NCBI RefSeq assembly: GCF_051233475.1
Contig: NZ_JBKFGH010000029.1
Coordinates: forward strand, 1-64,000
DNA from: Bacillus_BU sp051233475
GTDB taxonomy: Bacteria > Bacillota > Bacilli > Bacillales > Cytobacillaceae
DNA: 64,000 nt
Direction of reading: 5' to 3'
Shown here: piece after piece, positions 24,997 to 33,712 of the stretch
Numbering within the stretch: the stretch's first letter is position 1
Layout: every line of letters starts with the position of its first letter
The notes under the pieces: generated by a model
Databases searched by the model: none
Seen by the model: the letters and a program-made list of their open reading frames with translations, nothing else
Told to the model about the DNA's origin: nothing
Position numbers and translations under genes: made by a program

Positions 24997-26061
24997 TTAC
25001 TCAAAAGTACCCTGTTCCCTAACATCATTTGGAATTAATTTATGATTTCTAATTTTACTATAAACGTTTAGTGTATATTTTTTCAATGTTGATATCTTCA
25101 GCTCAATAAGCGGCTGAGTAATCGCATTAATCACATTACTGGATAGAAACGCGATAATCAGTAGCGAAATAGCCACCATTACCACGATTTTGCCATCGAC
25201 ATTGAGTAAATCCTCTAACTTGCTGTTTCTAAAATATTTAATGAAAAAGCCGTGTAAAAGGTAAACATAGAGAGACCTCGCGCCCCATTTTGTAAAAAAG
25301 TACTGTTTCTGAGGAACAAACGCGAAAAAACTAAACGTTGCCAATAACGTTAAGCTGTATACTCCGAGTCGCACGAAGGCGCCCATCATTCCAGTAACAT
25401 TAAAGGCTTCATAAGGCTTAGAGCCGAATAACCATTTGTGGTTAAATTCAGGCAGAAAGTAAAGTGCCAAAACGATCAAAATAAACAATAGAACCGAAAA
25501 CAACTTAATTTTCACATTCGCTAATTTAGCGAAGTTATCCTTTTTAAAATAATATCCGAGTAAGAACAACGGGAAAAATACGATGGTTCTCGAAATACTT
25601 AAAAAATCGTTCACGACGTCAATATATCCAACAATAATTCCTAAGGTAATCGAGAGAATAAAGCTGTATACCGGCTGCCACTTCGTAAACAGAAAGAGCA
25701 TTACATTCCAAAAAAACAAACTGATTAAAAACCATAAAGACCATTCTGGAATTAATGGATCAAATTCGAGCGCATCCTTTTCAAGAAGAAAGTAATAGTA
25801 GAACGAATAGATGCCTTGAAAGATTAAATAAGGCAAAATCAGCTTTTTCGCTATTTTTAATAAATAGCCTTTTTTGTGGAAGCCTTTTGCAAAGTATCCG
25901 GAAATTAATATAAACGCAGGCATATGAAACAAATATATCGTACTGTATAAAGAAAAGATTAACTTATTTTCCTGAATGTACGATTGAATTAAATGACCAA
26001 AGACCATTAGAAAAACGAGAATAAACTTGGCATTGTCATAGTAGGCTTCCCTTGATTTCAT
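24997..26061 (-). CDS. Membrane acyltransferase, acyltransferase_3 family
   Basis: Integral membrane O-acyltransferase with about ten spans (354 aa). The family's N-terminal catalytic-site motif is 'YYDNAKFILVFLMVFGHLIQ' (first 27 residues, with the His). 'FHMPAFILISGYFAKG' follows, as in YkrP/YfiQ and OatA-like proteins that acylate sugars or cell-wall polymers. The C-terminus has no SGNH domain. However, a separate secreted SGNH hydrolase gene lies 130 bp downstream on the same strand, echoing the fused membrane-plus-SGNH layout of OatA. Cooperation of the two is a reasonable guess. The start at 26061 follows AGAGG. Confidence 0.87.
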   Translation of the reverse strand: MKSREAYYDNAKFILVFLMVFGHLIQSYIQENKLIFSLYSTIYLFHMPAFILISGYFAKGFHKKGYLLKIAKKLILPYLIFQGIYSFYYYFLLEKDALEFDPLIPEWSLWFLISLFFWNVMLFLFTKWQPVYSFILSITLGIIVGYIDVVNDFLSISRTIVFFPLFLLGYYFKKDNFAKLANVKIKLFSVLLFILIVLALYFLPEFNHKWLFGSKPYEAFNVTGMMGAFVRLGVYSLTLLATFSFFAFVPQKQYFFTKWGARSLYVYLLHGFFIKYFRNSKLEDLLNVDGKIVVMVAISLLIIAFLSSNVINAITQPLIELKISTLKKYTLNVYSKIRNHKLIPNDVREQGTFE

Positions 26062-26490
26062 GGTAACCTCTTTAAACCTCCGAACTTGAATAAATTTAAC
26101 CATTATCTTTCCTGAACTTTTGAAAGCTCTTAGTCTGGTTATTACGCCATTATAATAAAAAAAGATGACAAACCTGTTACGCAGTTTTTAAAAAACTCTT
26201 TTATTATTTATCAAATTTAATAATTTTTCAAGTTGTATTTTACAAAATAGAGATCGATCAGCATAAGTGAATGACCTATCAACACAGTGTTTAATTGCAA
26301 AAATACCCGAAGCAATTTTATTTTAATATTGTAATACATCCGTAACATTTAGCTTTCTACAATGTGACTACATCACAGAGACTTACCCTTCCGATTGACG
26401 ATACTGATGATGAAAGGAATATTATCATTCATCCTATCTCGATGTTCAGCTTTGATAATAAAACTTAATTTAGTTTCGGAGGGAAGTACA
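26062..26490. promoter_or_regulatory. Intergenic region with an FNR/CRP-like palindrome at 26363-26377
   Basis: A 430-bp gap between divergent genes. It contains TGTGACTACATCACA (26363-26377), a perfect 5-bp-arm palindrome resembling CRP/FNR half sites but with a 5-bp rather than 6-bp spacer. It sits about 115 bp before the oxidoreductase start. The Crp/Fnr gene at 29991 is a candidate binder. The rest is A/T-rich, with no small gene or riboswitch recognised. Confidence 0.4.
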
Positions 26491-29400
26491 ATGGTAGCTT
26501 TAAGTGAACGGGTCGAACAAAAATTAGTCGATATTTTTCAGGACAATGTTCGAACAGACCGGGTCGAACGTAAAATGTATTCTTTTGATGTTGGCGCATT
26601 GCCGGGATTGGTTAAACCCTTCCTGCCAGTCGGAATTCCGGGAGGTGTTGTCCGTCCGAAAAATGGACAGCAGATTGGCAAGTTAGTCAAACTTGCTAAT
26701 GAGGAAAATGTAAAGCTTGTCCCGCGAGGTATGTCTACCTCTGGCTTTGGTGGCGTACTTCCAGAAGAAGGTGCGATTGTTGTTGATCTTTCAAGTATGA
26801 ATAAGGTCCTTTCAATGGATAAACACAACTTAACCGTTACGGTTGAGGCAGGAATCATTTGGGAACAGCTGCAAAGGCAATTAAAAAAAGAAGGACTTGA
26901 CCTTATTTTATATCCTTCCTCCCTTCCCTCTTCAACAGTGGGCGGTTTACTGGCACAGGGAGGAACTGGCTTTGGCGGTTATGAATATGGGGTATTTAAA
27001 GAAAATGTTCTCGAAGCAAAAGTCATTTTACCAGACGGAGAAATGAAAGCTTTTTCCGGAACGGAGCTGCAGCTTTATATCGCCGATATGGAAGGAATCA
27101 CGGGGATCATTACCGAGATTACGATGAAGGTAAGAAAGCTTGAAGCCGAGATTCACCGGTTAATCTCCTTTCCTGATAATCAGTCAATCGAAGCTGCATT
27201 ATCGGCCATTTATGAAGCCAAGCTGCCGATTTGGTCACTAACCTTCTTAAATCCAGAGTCCATGAAACTGAAAAAGAAACTTCCGCATCGTCATGGTCAC
27301 GCTTATGAAGAGAAAAAACGTCGTCCTGAACCCGAGCTACCTGAAACCTTCGTCCTGCTCGTGGCTTATCCAGAATCGCGGCATGAGGCAATTGATGCCG
27401 GTTTAAAGAAAATCATTGTACAACACTATGGACTTGAGCTTTCAAAAGAGGCTGCAGAGCATGAGTGGGAAGAACGATTTAGACCGATGCGTTTTAAGCG
27501 AATTGGACCTTCGATCATACCAACAGAAGTGGTTGTTCCATTAAAGAGCTTGGCCAGTGTGCTTAGTGAAATCGATTCAAAGATTAAACACTCCTTCGTA
27601 TTAGAAGGAATGGCTGCTAAAGGGAATAAAGTGATCTTATTAGGATTTATCCCCCATGATGAACGAACATTTGCATTTAACATGGCGTTTGCTTTGTCGT
27701 TGTCGGTCATTGAAATTGCCAAGAAACATGGGGGTTCTGCCTATGCAACTGGTCTTTACTTCCGCCGCGAAGCAAAAAGCGTGTTTGGGCAAGAACGCTA
27801 TGAAAAAATAAAATCATACAAAGCAGAAATCGATCCGAAAGGATTATTTAATCCAAATAAGGTACTGGGCAGTGGCATAATCGATACAGTGATGGGAACA
27901 GCATCAACATTGGAGCCGCTAATCCGCCCATTCGCCAACGCGGCAACAGCTCCATTCGGTGAGGCTGTCCGGGAAGGGAAAAAGAAAGGAATCCCTGGAG
28001 ATGTCGCCTACTATGCAACAGCTTGTTCCCGCTGCGGTTATTGTGTTTCTACGTGCGAGCAATTTGCTGGCAGAGGCTGGGAGTCGCAATCGCCGCGTGG
28101 AAAATACCATTATCTTCGTGAAGTAATTGCCGGAAGAGAAAAATTTAATCCTGATACCGTTTCTAACTTTTTGCTCTGTACAACCTGTGAGGTGTGTAAT
28201 ACCCGCTGTCAGTTGGACATCCCGGTTGAGCATAACTGGATGGATTTACGCGGAACGCTTATTCATGAAGAAAAACGGATGACTTTCCCTCCGTTTGAAA
28301 TGATGGCCGCTTCCTTAAGAGGCGAACGGAATATTTGGGCTGGCAAGAAGGAAAAACGGGCCGATTGGGTACCGGAGGATATTAAGGCGAAATTAAAGGA
28401 TAAGGGTGAAGTCTTATACTTCGCCGGTTGTACCGCTTCATTCGTGAACACCGATGTTGCTGAAGCCACTGTACGTCTATTAGATCAAGCGGGTGTTGAT
28501 TTCACCTATATGGGTGGTGATGAGGCTTGCTGCGGTATCCCGATGAAGGTATCTGGTAAATGGGATGTATTTGAGGAAATATTTGAGCATAATGTATCAG
28601 AGGCCAAAAAACGTGGTGCCAAAACGATTGTAACGTCTTGTCCTGCGTGCGGATTGGTATGGAAGGAATTATATGCAGAGCTTGCAGCCAAGAAAGGCAT
28701 TGAATATGATTTCGAGGTAAAGCATTATTCTGAAGTTGCAGCAGAAGCACTTAAAGAAGGCAAATTAACATTTGACCATGAAGTCAATAAACGGATTACC
28801 TTTCACGACTCCTGTCATGCGGGAAGAGCACAAGGAATTTACGAACCACCAAGAGACCTTCTTAAAGCGGTGCCTGGAGTCGATTACGTGGAAATGGAAC
28901 ACAATCGTGAGGAAGGTTATTGCTGTGGCTCCGTTCTTACCTTAATTGGTGAAACACCAGTGGCACCAAAACTTGGAGGAATGCGTCTCCAAGAAGCGGT
29001 GGATGTTAAAGCGGATACGGTTGTTGCGCTATGCCCATGCTGTCAGGTTCAGCTAAGAGATTCCAATCAAAAGAATAAGCTTGGTCTTGAGGTAACGGAT
29101 CTTGCCCGCTTTGTCATGGAGGGTCTCGGCTATAAAATTAAAGATCAGTCCGATTACTCAATAGAAATGTGGGGGTATTTCGAAAAATTTATAGTATTGA
29201 TGAAGCCAGAGGTTTTAGCGGATATTATGGCTTCTCTGTTTAAACCAATGATGGAGAACATGCCAGCGGGAATGGTCCCAATGATGAAGGCAATGAAGCA
29301 TACGCCAGGCGGATTGAATATGATGTCTAAAATGATGCCTACACTTATGCCAAAGCTCGTTCCTGATATTATGCCACTGGTGATGCCAGACATGCTAGCC

Positions 29401-29559
29401 GAAGTTTCCAGAAGAGTCGGACCGCTTCCAGATGATATGGAAGAACTAATGCCTGATTTATTGCCAAAAACGATGGATGCCCTAATGCCAAATATGCTGC
29501 CGCTTATCATTCCACATATAACACCGAGAATGATTGAGTATATTAAGGCTGAATTATAA
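26491..29559 (+). CDS. FAD-linked oxidase fused to Fe-S/CCG domains, with Met/Pro-rich tail
   Basis: A 1022-aa flavo-iron-sulfur oxidoreductase of the GlcD-GlcF/D-lactate dehydrogenase type, probably oxidising a 2-hydroxy acid and passing electrons to quinone. Order: FAD_binding_4 (about 40-220, 'RGMSTSGFGGVLPEEGAIVVDL' region, 'YPSSLPSSTVGGLLAQGG'), FAD-oxidase C domain (about 230-480), two 4Fe-4S motifs ('CSRCGYCVSTC' near 515 and 'CTTCEVCNTRC' near 570), then two CCG cysteine domains ('EACCGIPM', 'CPAC', 'CHAGR', 'YCCGSV', 'CPCC'). The last ~115 residues are extraordinarily rich in Met and Pro ('MPKLVPDIMPLVMPDM'). The ATG was chosen 7 nt behind GGAGGG. It faces a Crp/Fnr gene. Confidence 0.92.
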   Translation: MVALSERVEQKLVDIFQDNVRTDRVERKMYSFDVGALPGLVKPFLPVGIPGGVVRPKNGQQIGKLVKLANEENVKLVPRGMSTSGFGGVLPEEGAIVVDLSSMNKVLSMDKHNLTVTVEAGIIWEQLQRQLKKEGLDLILYPSSLPSSTVGGLLAQGGTGFGGYEYGVFKENVLEAKVILPDGEMKAFSGTELQLYIADMEGITGIITEITMKVRKLEAEIHRLISFPDNQSIEAALSAIYEAKLPIWSLTFLNPESMKLKKKLPHRHGHAYEEKKRRPEPELPETFVLLVAYPESRHEAIDAGLKKIIVQHYGLELSKEAAEHEWEERFRPMRFKRIGPSIIPTEVVVPLKSLASVLSEIDSKIKHSFVLEGMAAKGNKVILLGFIPHDERTFAFNMAFALSLSVIEIAKKHGGSAYATGLYFRREAKSVFGQERYEKIKSYKAEIDPKGLFNPNKVLGSGIIDTVMGTASTLEPLIRPFANAATAPFGEAVREGKKKGIPGDVAYYATACSRCGYCVSTCEQFAGRGWESQSPRGKYHYLREVIAGREKFNPDTVSNFLLCTTCEVCNTRCQLDIPVEHNWMDLRGTLIHEEKRMTFPPFEMMAASLRGERNIWAGKKEKRADWVPEDIKAKLKDKGEVLYFAGCTASFVNTDVAEATVRLLDQAGVDFTYMGGDEACCGIPMKVSGKWDVFEEIFEHNVSEAKKRGAKTIVTSCPACGLVWKELYAELAAKKGIEYDFEVKHYSEVAAEALKEGKLTFDHEVNKRITFHDSCHAGRAQGIYEPPRDLLKAVPGVDYVEMEHNREEGYCCGSVLTLIGETPVAPKLGGMRLQEAVDVKADTVVALCPCCQVQLRDSNQKNKLGLEVTDLARFVMEGLGYKIKDQSDYSIEMWGYFEKFIVLMKPEVLADIMASLFKPMMENMPAGMVPMMKAMKHTPGGLNMMSKMMPTLMPKLVPDIMPLVMPDMLAEVSRRVGPLPDDMEELMPDLLPKTMDALMPNMLPLIIPHITPRMIEYIKAEL

Positions 29560-29644
29560 GGAGCTTTGGTCAGAACCTCATAAAAAAGATGGCGGTCCTA
29601 GTGTAACGGGTTCTTTGAAGCTTATTGCAAACATAAAAATGCAG

Positions 29645-29678
29645 AAAAAATGACTAACAAATTTGTTAGTCATTTTTT
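29645..29678. terminator. Strong bidirectional terminator
   Basis: A perfect self-complementary hairpin, AAAATGACTAACAAA and its complement, flanked by A and T runs, about 90 bp behind the oxidoreductase stop codon. Confidence 0.92.
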
Positions 29679-29711
29679 CTGCATTTTGATAGCAATTTAT
29701 TTGGTGGCTTG

Positions 29712-29892
29712 GCGGACACCAGATCCGTTATTTTCGCAAAAAAGGGGGTTTTGAAAGGCTAAGCGGACATCAGGTTCCTTATTTGCTAATAAATTAGCAT
29801 TATTCAGTGGTTTTTATATAAATAAGGGATCCTATGTCCTCTTAAGTCTTGAAAAATGGTTTTTTTATTAAAATAAGGGCCTCCATGTCCGC
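29712..29892. repeat. Inverted repeat array, about 51-bp spacing (GCGGACATC...TTATTT)
   Basis: Two direct units, GCGGACACCAGATCCGTTAT (29712) and GCGGACATCAGGTTCCTTAT (29763), are 51 bp apart. Two inverted units follow, ATAAGGGATCCTATGTCCTC (ends 29841) and ATAAGGGCCTCCATGTCCGC (ends 29892), again 51 bp apart. The whole can fold as a long imperfect hairpin. It lies between the convergent oxidoreductase and Crp/Fnr genes. The remainder of this 430-bp gap holds only the terminator at 29645. Confidence 0.85.
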
Positions 29893-29990
29893 TCAATAGC
29901 CTAGCTATGAAATTAAATGTTTAAAATATGTGCAAGTTCACGTTCTACGATAGAAAAAGGAACCCTTCTATCTTAGCGGCCATCATCTTT

Positions 29991-30665
29991 TTATTGTGAT
30001 AATTGCTTTAATTTTTCCAAATCATCCACGATCAGTGTCCCTCTTGTCATGCGTAGGATTCCGTCACTTTCCAAATGCTTGAGCATTCTGCTGACTACTT
30101 CACGAGCTGAACCAATATTTTTTGCAATGGCTTCATGGGTAATCGTTAAGGTACGACTGTGTTCAAGTTCCATTTGATCGATAATAAAGCTGGCAACACG
30201 TTTCGATAAGCTCCCGAAGACGACCTGCTCCATCACCCACATAGCGCTGGAGAAGCGTGAGGCCATTTGCTCGAGCATATATTCCTTTACATGGATATTA
30301 TATGAACTTATTTCTTCAAACACAGTCGAGGATAAAAAGTAAACGGTACTATCTTTTTCGACTTCAAAATAGACAGTAAAATTTAGATTTCTAAATATAC
30401 ATGATGCCGTAAGCAGGCAAATATCTTTTTCTAACAGTCGAAACAAGGTGATTTCTCTTCCATCTTCAGACATAATGAAAGCTCGAACACGGCCGCTCTC
30501 GATGACAACGAGCCCACTGCATTCATTCGGATGTGAGAGCTTGTCCCCTTTTCGTAACATCCTTCGAGAAATGGCCTGATTAAACTGCCCTTGTTCATCA
30601 ATATTTAAATGAGCATAAAAGGGAATGCTTTCTTTTATAAAATTATGCTCCTCTACCGTTAACAT
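29991..30665 (-). CDS. Crp/Fnr-family transcriptional regulator
   Basis: A 224-aa regulator. Residues about 15-130 form the cyclic-nucleotide-like jelly roll ('LRKGDKLSHPNECSGLVVIESG', 'ITLFRLLEKDICLLTASCIF'), and 145-220 the winged HTH with recognition helix 'NIGSAREVVSRMLKHLE'. The N-terminus lacks the four-cysteine cluster of E. coli FNR and the C-terminus lacks the cysteines of Bacillus Fnr. The signal is therefore not obviously an Fe-S cluster, though C-I/F-type cysteines exist in 'LTASCIF'. It is convergent with the large oxidoreductase. A possible target palindrome is at 26363. Confidence 0.9.
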   Translation of the reverse strand: MLTVEEHNFIKESIPFYAHLNIDEQGQFNQAISRRMLRKGDKLSHPNECSGLVVIESGRVRAFIMSEDGREITLFRLLEKDICLLTASCIFRNLNFTVYFEVEKDSTVYFLSSTVFEEISSYNIHVKEYMLEQMASRFSSAMWVMEQVVFGSLSKRVASFIIDQMELEHSRTLTITHEAIAKNIGSAREVVSRMLKHLESDGILRMTRGTLIVDDLEKLKQLSQ

Positions 30666-30766
30666 GGGCTCACAACCTTAATGATTATTTTATCTATAAG
30701 TAGCTTCTTAACTAGCATTATATCATACTAGAATCTTTCCATTTCATAGATAAATAGTACTCTTTT

Positions 30767-31165
30767 CTAACCATTTTCTCGGTTCTTCATTCCTGTTGCA
30801 AAGATTTCGAACCCTAGCTTCTGATAATAAGGAATTAATGTATCACCGCAAAATAACTGGGAATGGAGATTTTCCTTATCACACCGATCAACTAGCCTCT
30901 GGAAAATTTCTCTGCCAATCCCTTGATTACGATAATCGGGATGGACCACTAACCCACAAATATAAGCATTAATCACCCCATCAGAGATAACTCGTCCAGT
31001 ACCAATTAATTTGTTGTGATCATAGGCACTAATGACAAGCCAACTTTGGAGCATCGCCTTATGAAGACGGTCCGGCGGCAGCTGTAGGAAATCATTCCAA
31101 TTTACTGAATTATAAAGCTCATATAAATTGGTGGGCTGGGGAATTTCATCCGTATATCGTATCAT
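30767..31165 (-). CDS. GNAT-family N-acetyltransferase
   Basis: A 132-aa acetyltransferase. The acetyl-CoA binding motif A is seen in 'ICGLVVHPDYRNQGIGREIF' (near residues 67-86), and 'IPYYQKLGFEIF' is the typical closing strand and helix. 'WLVISAYDHNKLIGTGRVISDG' gives the central strands. The ATG at 31165 follows AAGGAG at 11 nt. The GTG four codons earlier lies inside that site. Substrate unknown. Monocistronic. Confidence 0.87.
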   Translation of the reverse strand: MIRYTDEIPQPTNLYELYNSVNWNDFLQLPPDRLHKAMLQSWLVISAYDHNKLIGTGRVISDGVINAYICGLVVHPDYRNQGIGREIFQRLVDRCDKENLHSQLFCGDTLIPYYQKLGFEIFATGMKNRENG

Positions 31166-31235
31166 CGTATTTTTCACTCCTTTCTTAAATTATATCCTGC
31201 TCGTTTTATCGATTGAACCATCATTTCAGTTTATG

Positions 31236-31267
31236 AAAAAAGCGATACTTCATGTATCAAGTATCGC
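31236..31267 (-). terminator. Terminator behind the 47-aa gene
   Basis: GCGATACTT and AAGTATCGC with an 8-nt loop, followed on the minus strand by T6. Confidence 0.88.
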
Positions 31268-31315
31268 CTCTTTACCTTTTATAAAAATTTAGAGAGAAAA
31301 AGTGAGCATGCTTCA

Positions 31316-31459
31316 TTACTGATCGTCGTCTTTTTCGTATGCAATGACCACTAGTTTTTTATCTGAACCTTGGCTTAATTTTTCTTCGAATGATTTTAAT
31401 TCATTAATCATATTAGGCGAAAGCTCAGCGGCAACATAAGAAGTTTCTTTATCCATCAT
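31316..31459 (-). CDS. Small conserved-looking protein, 47 aa
   Basis: A short protein beginning MMDKETSYVAAEL and ending in an acidic tail KDDDQ, with an alpha-helical middle and the strand 'KKLVVIAYEK'. AAGGAG lies 8 nt before the first ATG of this start, which is far better than the upstream in-frame ATG of the longer frame. Its own terminator follows. The balanced fold-like pattern suggests a real gene of unknown function. Confidence 0.7.
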   Translation of the reverse strand: MMDKETSYVAAELSPNMINELKSFEEKLSQGSDKKLVVIAYEKDDDQ

Positions 31460-31589
31460 ATTATCTCTCCTTTCTTGCTTATTTTTCCCTCTTCTATTGT
31501 GAAAAATACTCTTTGAAAGCTCTCTTAGTCTGTGCACTAAAATCTAAAAACAGCATTTTAAGAAATGGAGATCTAAGTTGAACAGCGAA

Positions 31590-31632
31590 AAAAAGAAGAG
31601 ACATCTTTTTGTCTCCTCAAGATGTCTCTCCT
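31590..31632 (-). terminator. Terminator of htpG
   Basis: A perfect 11-bp stem AGAGACATCTT/AAGATGTCTCT with an 11-nt loop. The minus strand continues into a T-rich tract. Confidence 0.92.
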
Positions 31633-31638
31633 TTTATA

Positions 31639-33519
31639 TTACACCATCATTTTGCAAATATCATTTGTAAACTCAACCGGATCTTGAATCGGAAGACCTT
31701 CGATGAGTAAGGCTTGATTGTATAGAAGCTTCGTGTAAAGATCTAGTTTCTGTTTGTCGTTTTCAAACGCTTCTTTTAAAGCTTGGAAAACTTCATGATT
31801 TTTGTTAATTTCTAAAATCTTGTCTGCTTTGATATTTTGATTATCAGGCATAGCTGCTAGGATTTTTTCCATTTCAATGGAGATTTCTCCTTCTGTCGCC
31901 AAGCAGACGGGGTGAGATTTTAACCGTTTGGACACTCTGACATCTGTTACTTTATCTGCCAGGATGGATTTCATGTAGTCAAACAGCTCTTTACTATCTT
32001 TATCTTCTGATTCAGAATCTTCTTTGATCTCTTCGCCTTCAATTCCCAGGTCACCGCTAGAAATGGATTTAAACTCTTTTTCTTTGTAGGTCATCAGCAT
32101 TTTGATCGCAAATTCATCGATATCCTCGGTGAAGAATAAGATGTCGTAGCCTTTTTCTAAAACAAACTCCGTTTGTGGCAGCTTTTCAAGTCTTTCAACA
32201 GATTCCCCGGAAGCATAATAGATAAACTTTTGGTCTTCAGGCATACCAGACACATATTCATCCAATGTGATGAGTTTTTTCTCTTTTGAAGAGTAGAACA
32301 TAATCAGGTCCTGAAGCACTTCTTTGTTAGCACCAAAATCGCTGTATACACCGTATTTTAACTGGCGCCCAAAAGATTTGTAGAATGTTTCATACTTTTC
32401 TCGTTCATTCTTTAACAGGCTTTGCAGCTCGCTTTTAATCTTTTTGCCAATGTTTTTAGCAATTAGCTTCAATTGTCGGTCATGCTGGAGCATCTCTCTT
32501 GAAATGTTGAGCGACAAGTCCTCAGAATCAACCATCCCTTTCACAAAGCTGAAATGGTCCGGAAGCAGGTCTGCACATTTGTTCATAATTAAAACACCGT
32601 TTGAATAGAGCTCTAAGCCCTTTTCAAATTCTTTTGAATAGTAGTCAAACGGGATATTTTCCGGAATGTATAGAATCGCATTGTAGCGGATTGTTCCGTC
32701 TACGCTGATGTGAATATGCTTTAATGGCTTATCAAAACCGTATCGTTTTTCGGCATAAAAGTTTTCGTAATCTTCGTCTGTCAATTCGCTTTTATTTTTG
32801 CGCCAAATTGGCACCATGCTGTTAATGGTTTGTTCTTCCGTATATTGTTCGTATTCCGATTCGCTACCTTCTTTTAGTCTGCTGCTTGTGACGTCCATTT
32901 TAATCGGATAGCGAATGAAGTCTGAGTATTTTTTAACAATTGATTTTAGACGATACTCATCAATATAATCATCGTAGTTCTCATCTTCAGTGTTTTCTTT
33001 TATTTTTAAGATAATCTCAGTGCCCACTTCTTCTTTCTCTACTTGCTCAATTGTATAGCCATCTGCGCCGGTGGATTCCCATTTGTACGCTTCTTCGCTT
33101 CCTAAAGCCTTACTTTTAACTTTAACAACGTCCGCAACCATGAACGCCGCATAAAAGCCCACTCCGAACTGACCAATAATATCGTAGCCATCTTTTAGTT
33201 CGTTTTCTTTTTTAAAGGCTAAAGAACCGCTTTTGGCAATGGTACCGAGGTTTGTTTCGAGCTCCTCTTTTGTCATTCCAATACCGGTGTCGATGATTGT
33301 CAGTGTGCGATTTTCCTTGTCCGGTACAACTTTTATGTAGTAGTTGTCTTGGTCAAAGCGTAACGCTTCGTCCGTTAAAGCTTTGTAGTAGATTTTATCA
33401 ATTGCATCGCTGGCATTGGAAATTAACTCTCTTAAAAATACCTCCTTGTGAGTATAAATGGAGTTAATCATCATTTCTAAGAGCCGTTTTGATTCTGCTT
33501 TAAACTGCATTTTTGCCAT
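31639..33519 (-). CDS. htpG: Chaperone HtpG (Hsp90)
   Basis: Cytosolic ATP-dependent Hsp90 chaperone, 626 aa, normal length. The GHKL ATPase domain is N-terminal, with 'RELISNASDAIDKI' (Asn for Mg), 'DTGIGMT' and 'GQFGVGFYAAFMVAD' as lid and nucleotide motifs. The middle domain contains 'GVLIMNKCADLLPDHFSFVKGMVDSEDLSLNISREMLQ' region including the catalytic Arg. The C-terminal dimer domain ends 'LLYNQALLIEGLPIQDP'. The start was set at the ATG at 33519, 8 nt behind AAAGGAG. The upstream region of the longest frame is the leader with a CIRCE, so HrcA control is expected. Confidence 0.96.
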   Translation of the reverse strand: MAKMQFKAESKRLLEMMINSIYTHKEVFLRELISNASDAIDKIYYKALTDEALRFDQDNYYIKVVPDKENRTLTIIDTGIGMTKEELETNLGTIAKSGSLAFKKENELKDGYDIIGQFGVGFYAAFMVADVVKVKSKALGSEEAYKWESTGADGYTIEQVEKEEVGTEIILKIKENTEDENYDDYIDEYRLKSIVKKYSDFIRYPIKMDVTSSRLKEGSESEYEQYTEEQTINSMVPIWRKNKSELTDEDYENFYAEKRYGFDKPLKHIHISVDGTIRYNAILYIPENIPFDYYSKEFEKGLELYSNGVLIMNKCADLLPDHFSFVKGMVDSEDLSLNISREMLQHDRQLKLIAKNIGKKIKSELQSLLKNEREKYETFYKSFGRQLKYGVYSDFGANKEVLQDLIMFYSSKEKKLITLDEYVSGMPEDQKFIYYASGESVERLEKLPQTEFVLEKGYDILFFTEDIDEFAIKMLMTYKEKEFKSISSGDLGIEGEEIKEDSESEDKDSKELFDYMKSILADKVTDVRVSKRLKSHPVCLATEGEISIEMEKILAAMPDNQNIKADKILEINKNHEVFQALKEAFENDKQKLDLYTKLLYNQALLIEGLPIQDPVEFTNDICKMMV

Positions 33520-33601
33520 TAAACTATCTCCTTTCATTATCCAAACTACGTTAATTTCGGATACGTAGTGTGTATGATGATAAACTGATCTTATCAGATA
33601 A

Positions 33602-33628
33602 TTAGCACTCAATCATTCCGAGTGCTAA
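33602..33628. promoter_or_regulatory. CIRCE element, HrcA operator of htpG
   Basis: An exact TTAGCACTC-N9-GAGTGCTAA inverted repeat. It lies at the expected start of the htpG transcript, immediately downstream of the -10 box at 33640, which is the position used in dnaK and groE operons. Confidence 0.96.
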
Positions 33629-33639
33629 TTCATACTTTT

Positions 33640-33669
33640 TTAATACCATATTTTTTCTTTTTATGTCAA
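33640..33669 (-). promoter_or_regulatory. Sigma-A promoter of htpG
   Basis: On the minus strand, TTGACA (33664-33669) and TATTAA (33640-33645) have an 18-bp spacer. Transcription would begin next to the CIRCE. Confidence 0.75.
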
Positions 33670-33676
33670 GATAAAC

Positions 33677-33708
33677 AAAAAAAACAGGGAACCATTATTG
33701 GTCCCCTG
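33677..33708 (-). terminator. Terminator of the dsrE-tusA operon
   Basis: CAGGGGACC and GGTTCCCTG (one mismatch) with a 6-nt loop, then T8 on the minus strand. Confidence 0.9.
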
Positions 33709-33712
33709 AGTA

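Noticed and set aside
27119..28750. Several antisense frames inside the FAD/Fe-S gene
   Set aside because: The sense frame has complete domains; the antisense frames have no domain or start signal.
29154..29510. 118-aa Ile/Ser-rich antisense frame
   Set aside because: It is the mirror of the Met/Pro-rich tail codons of the oxidoreductase. There is no ribosome binding site.
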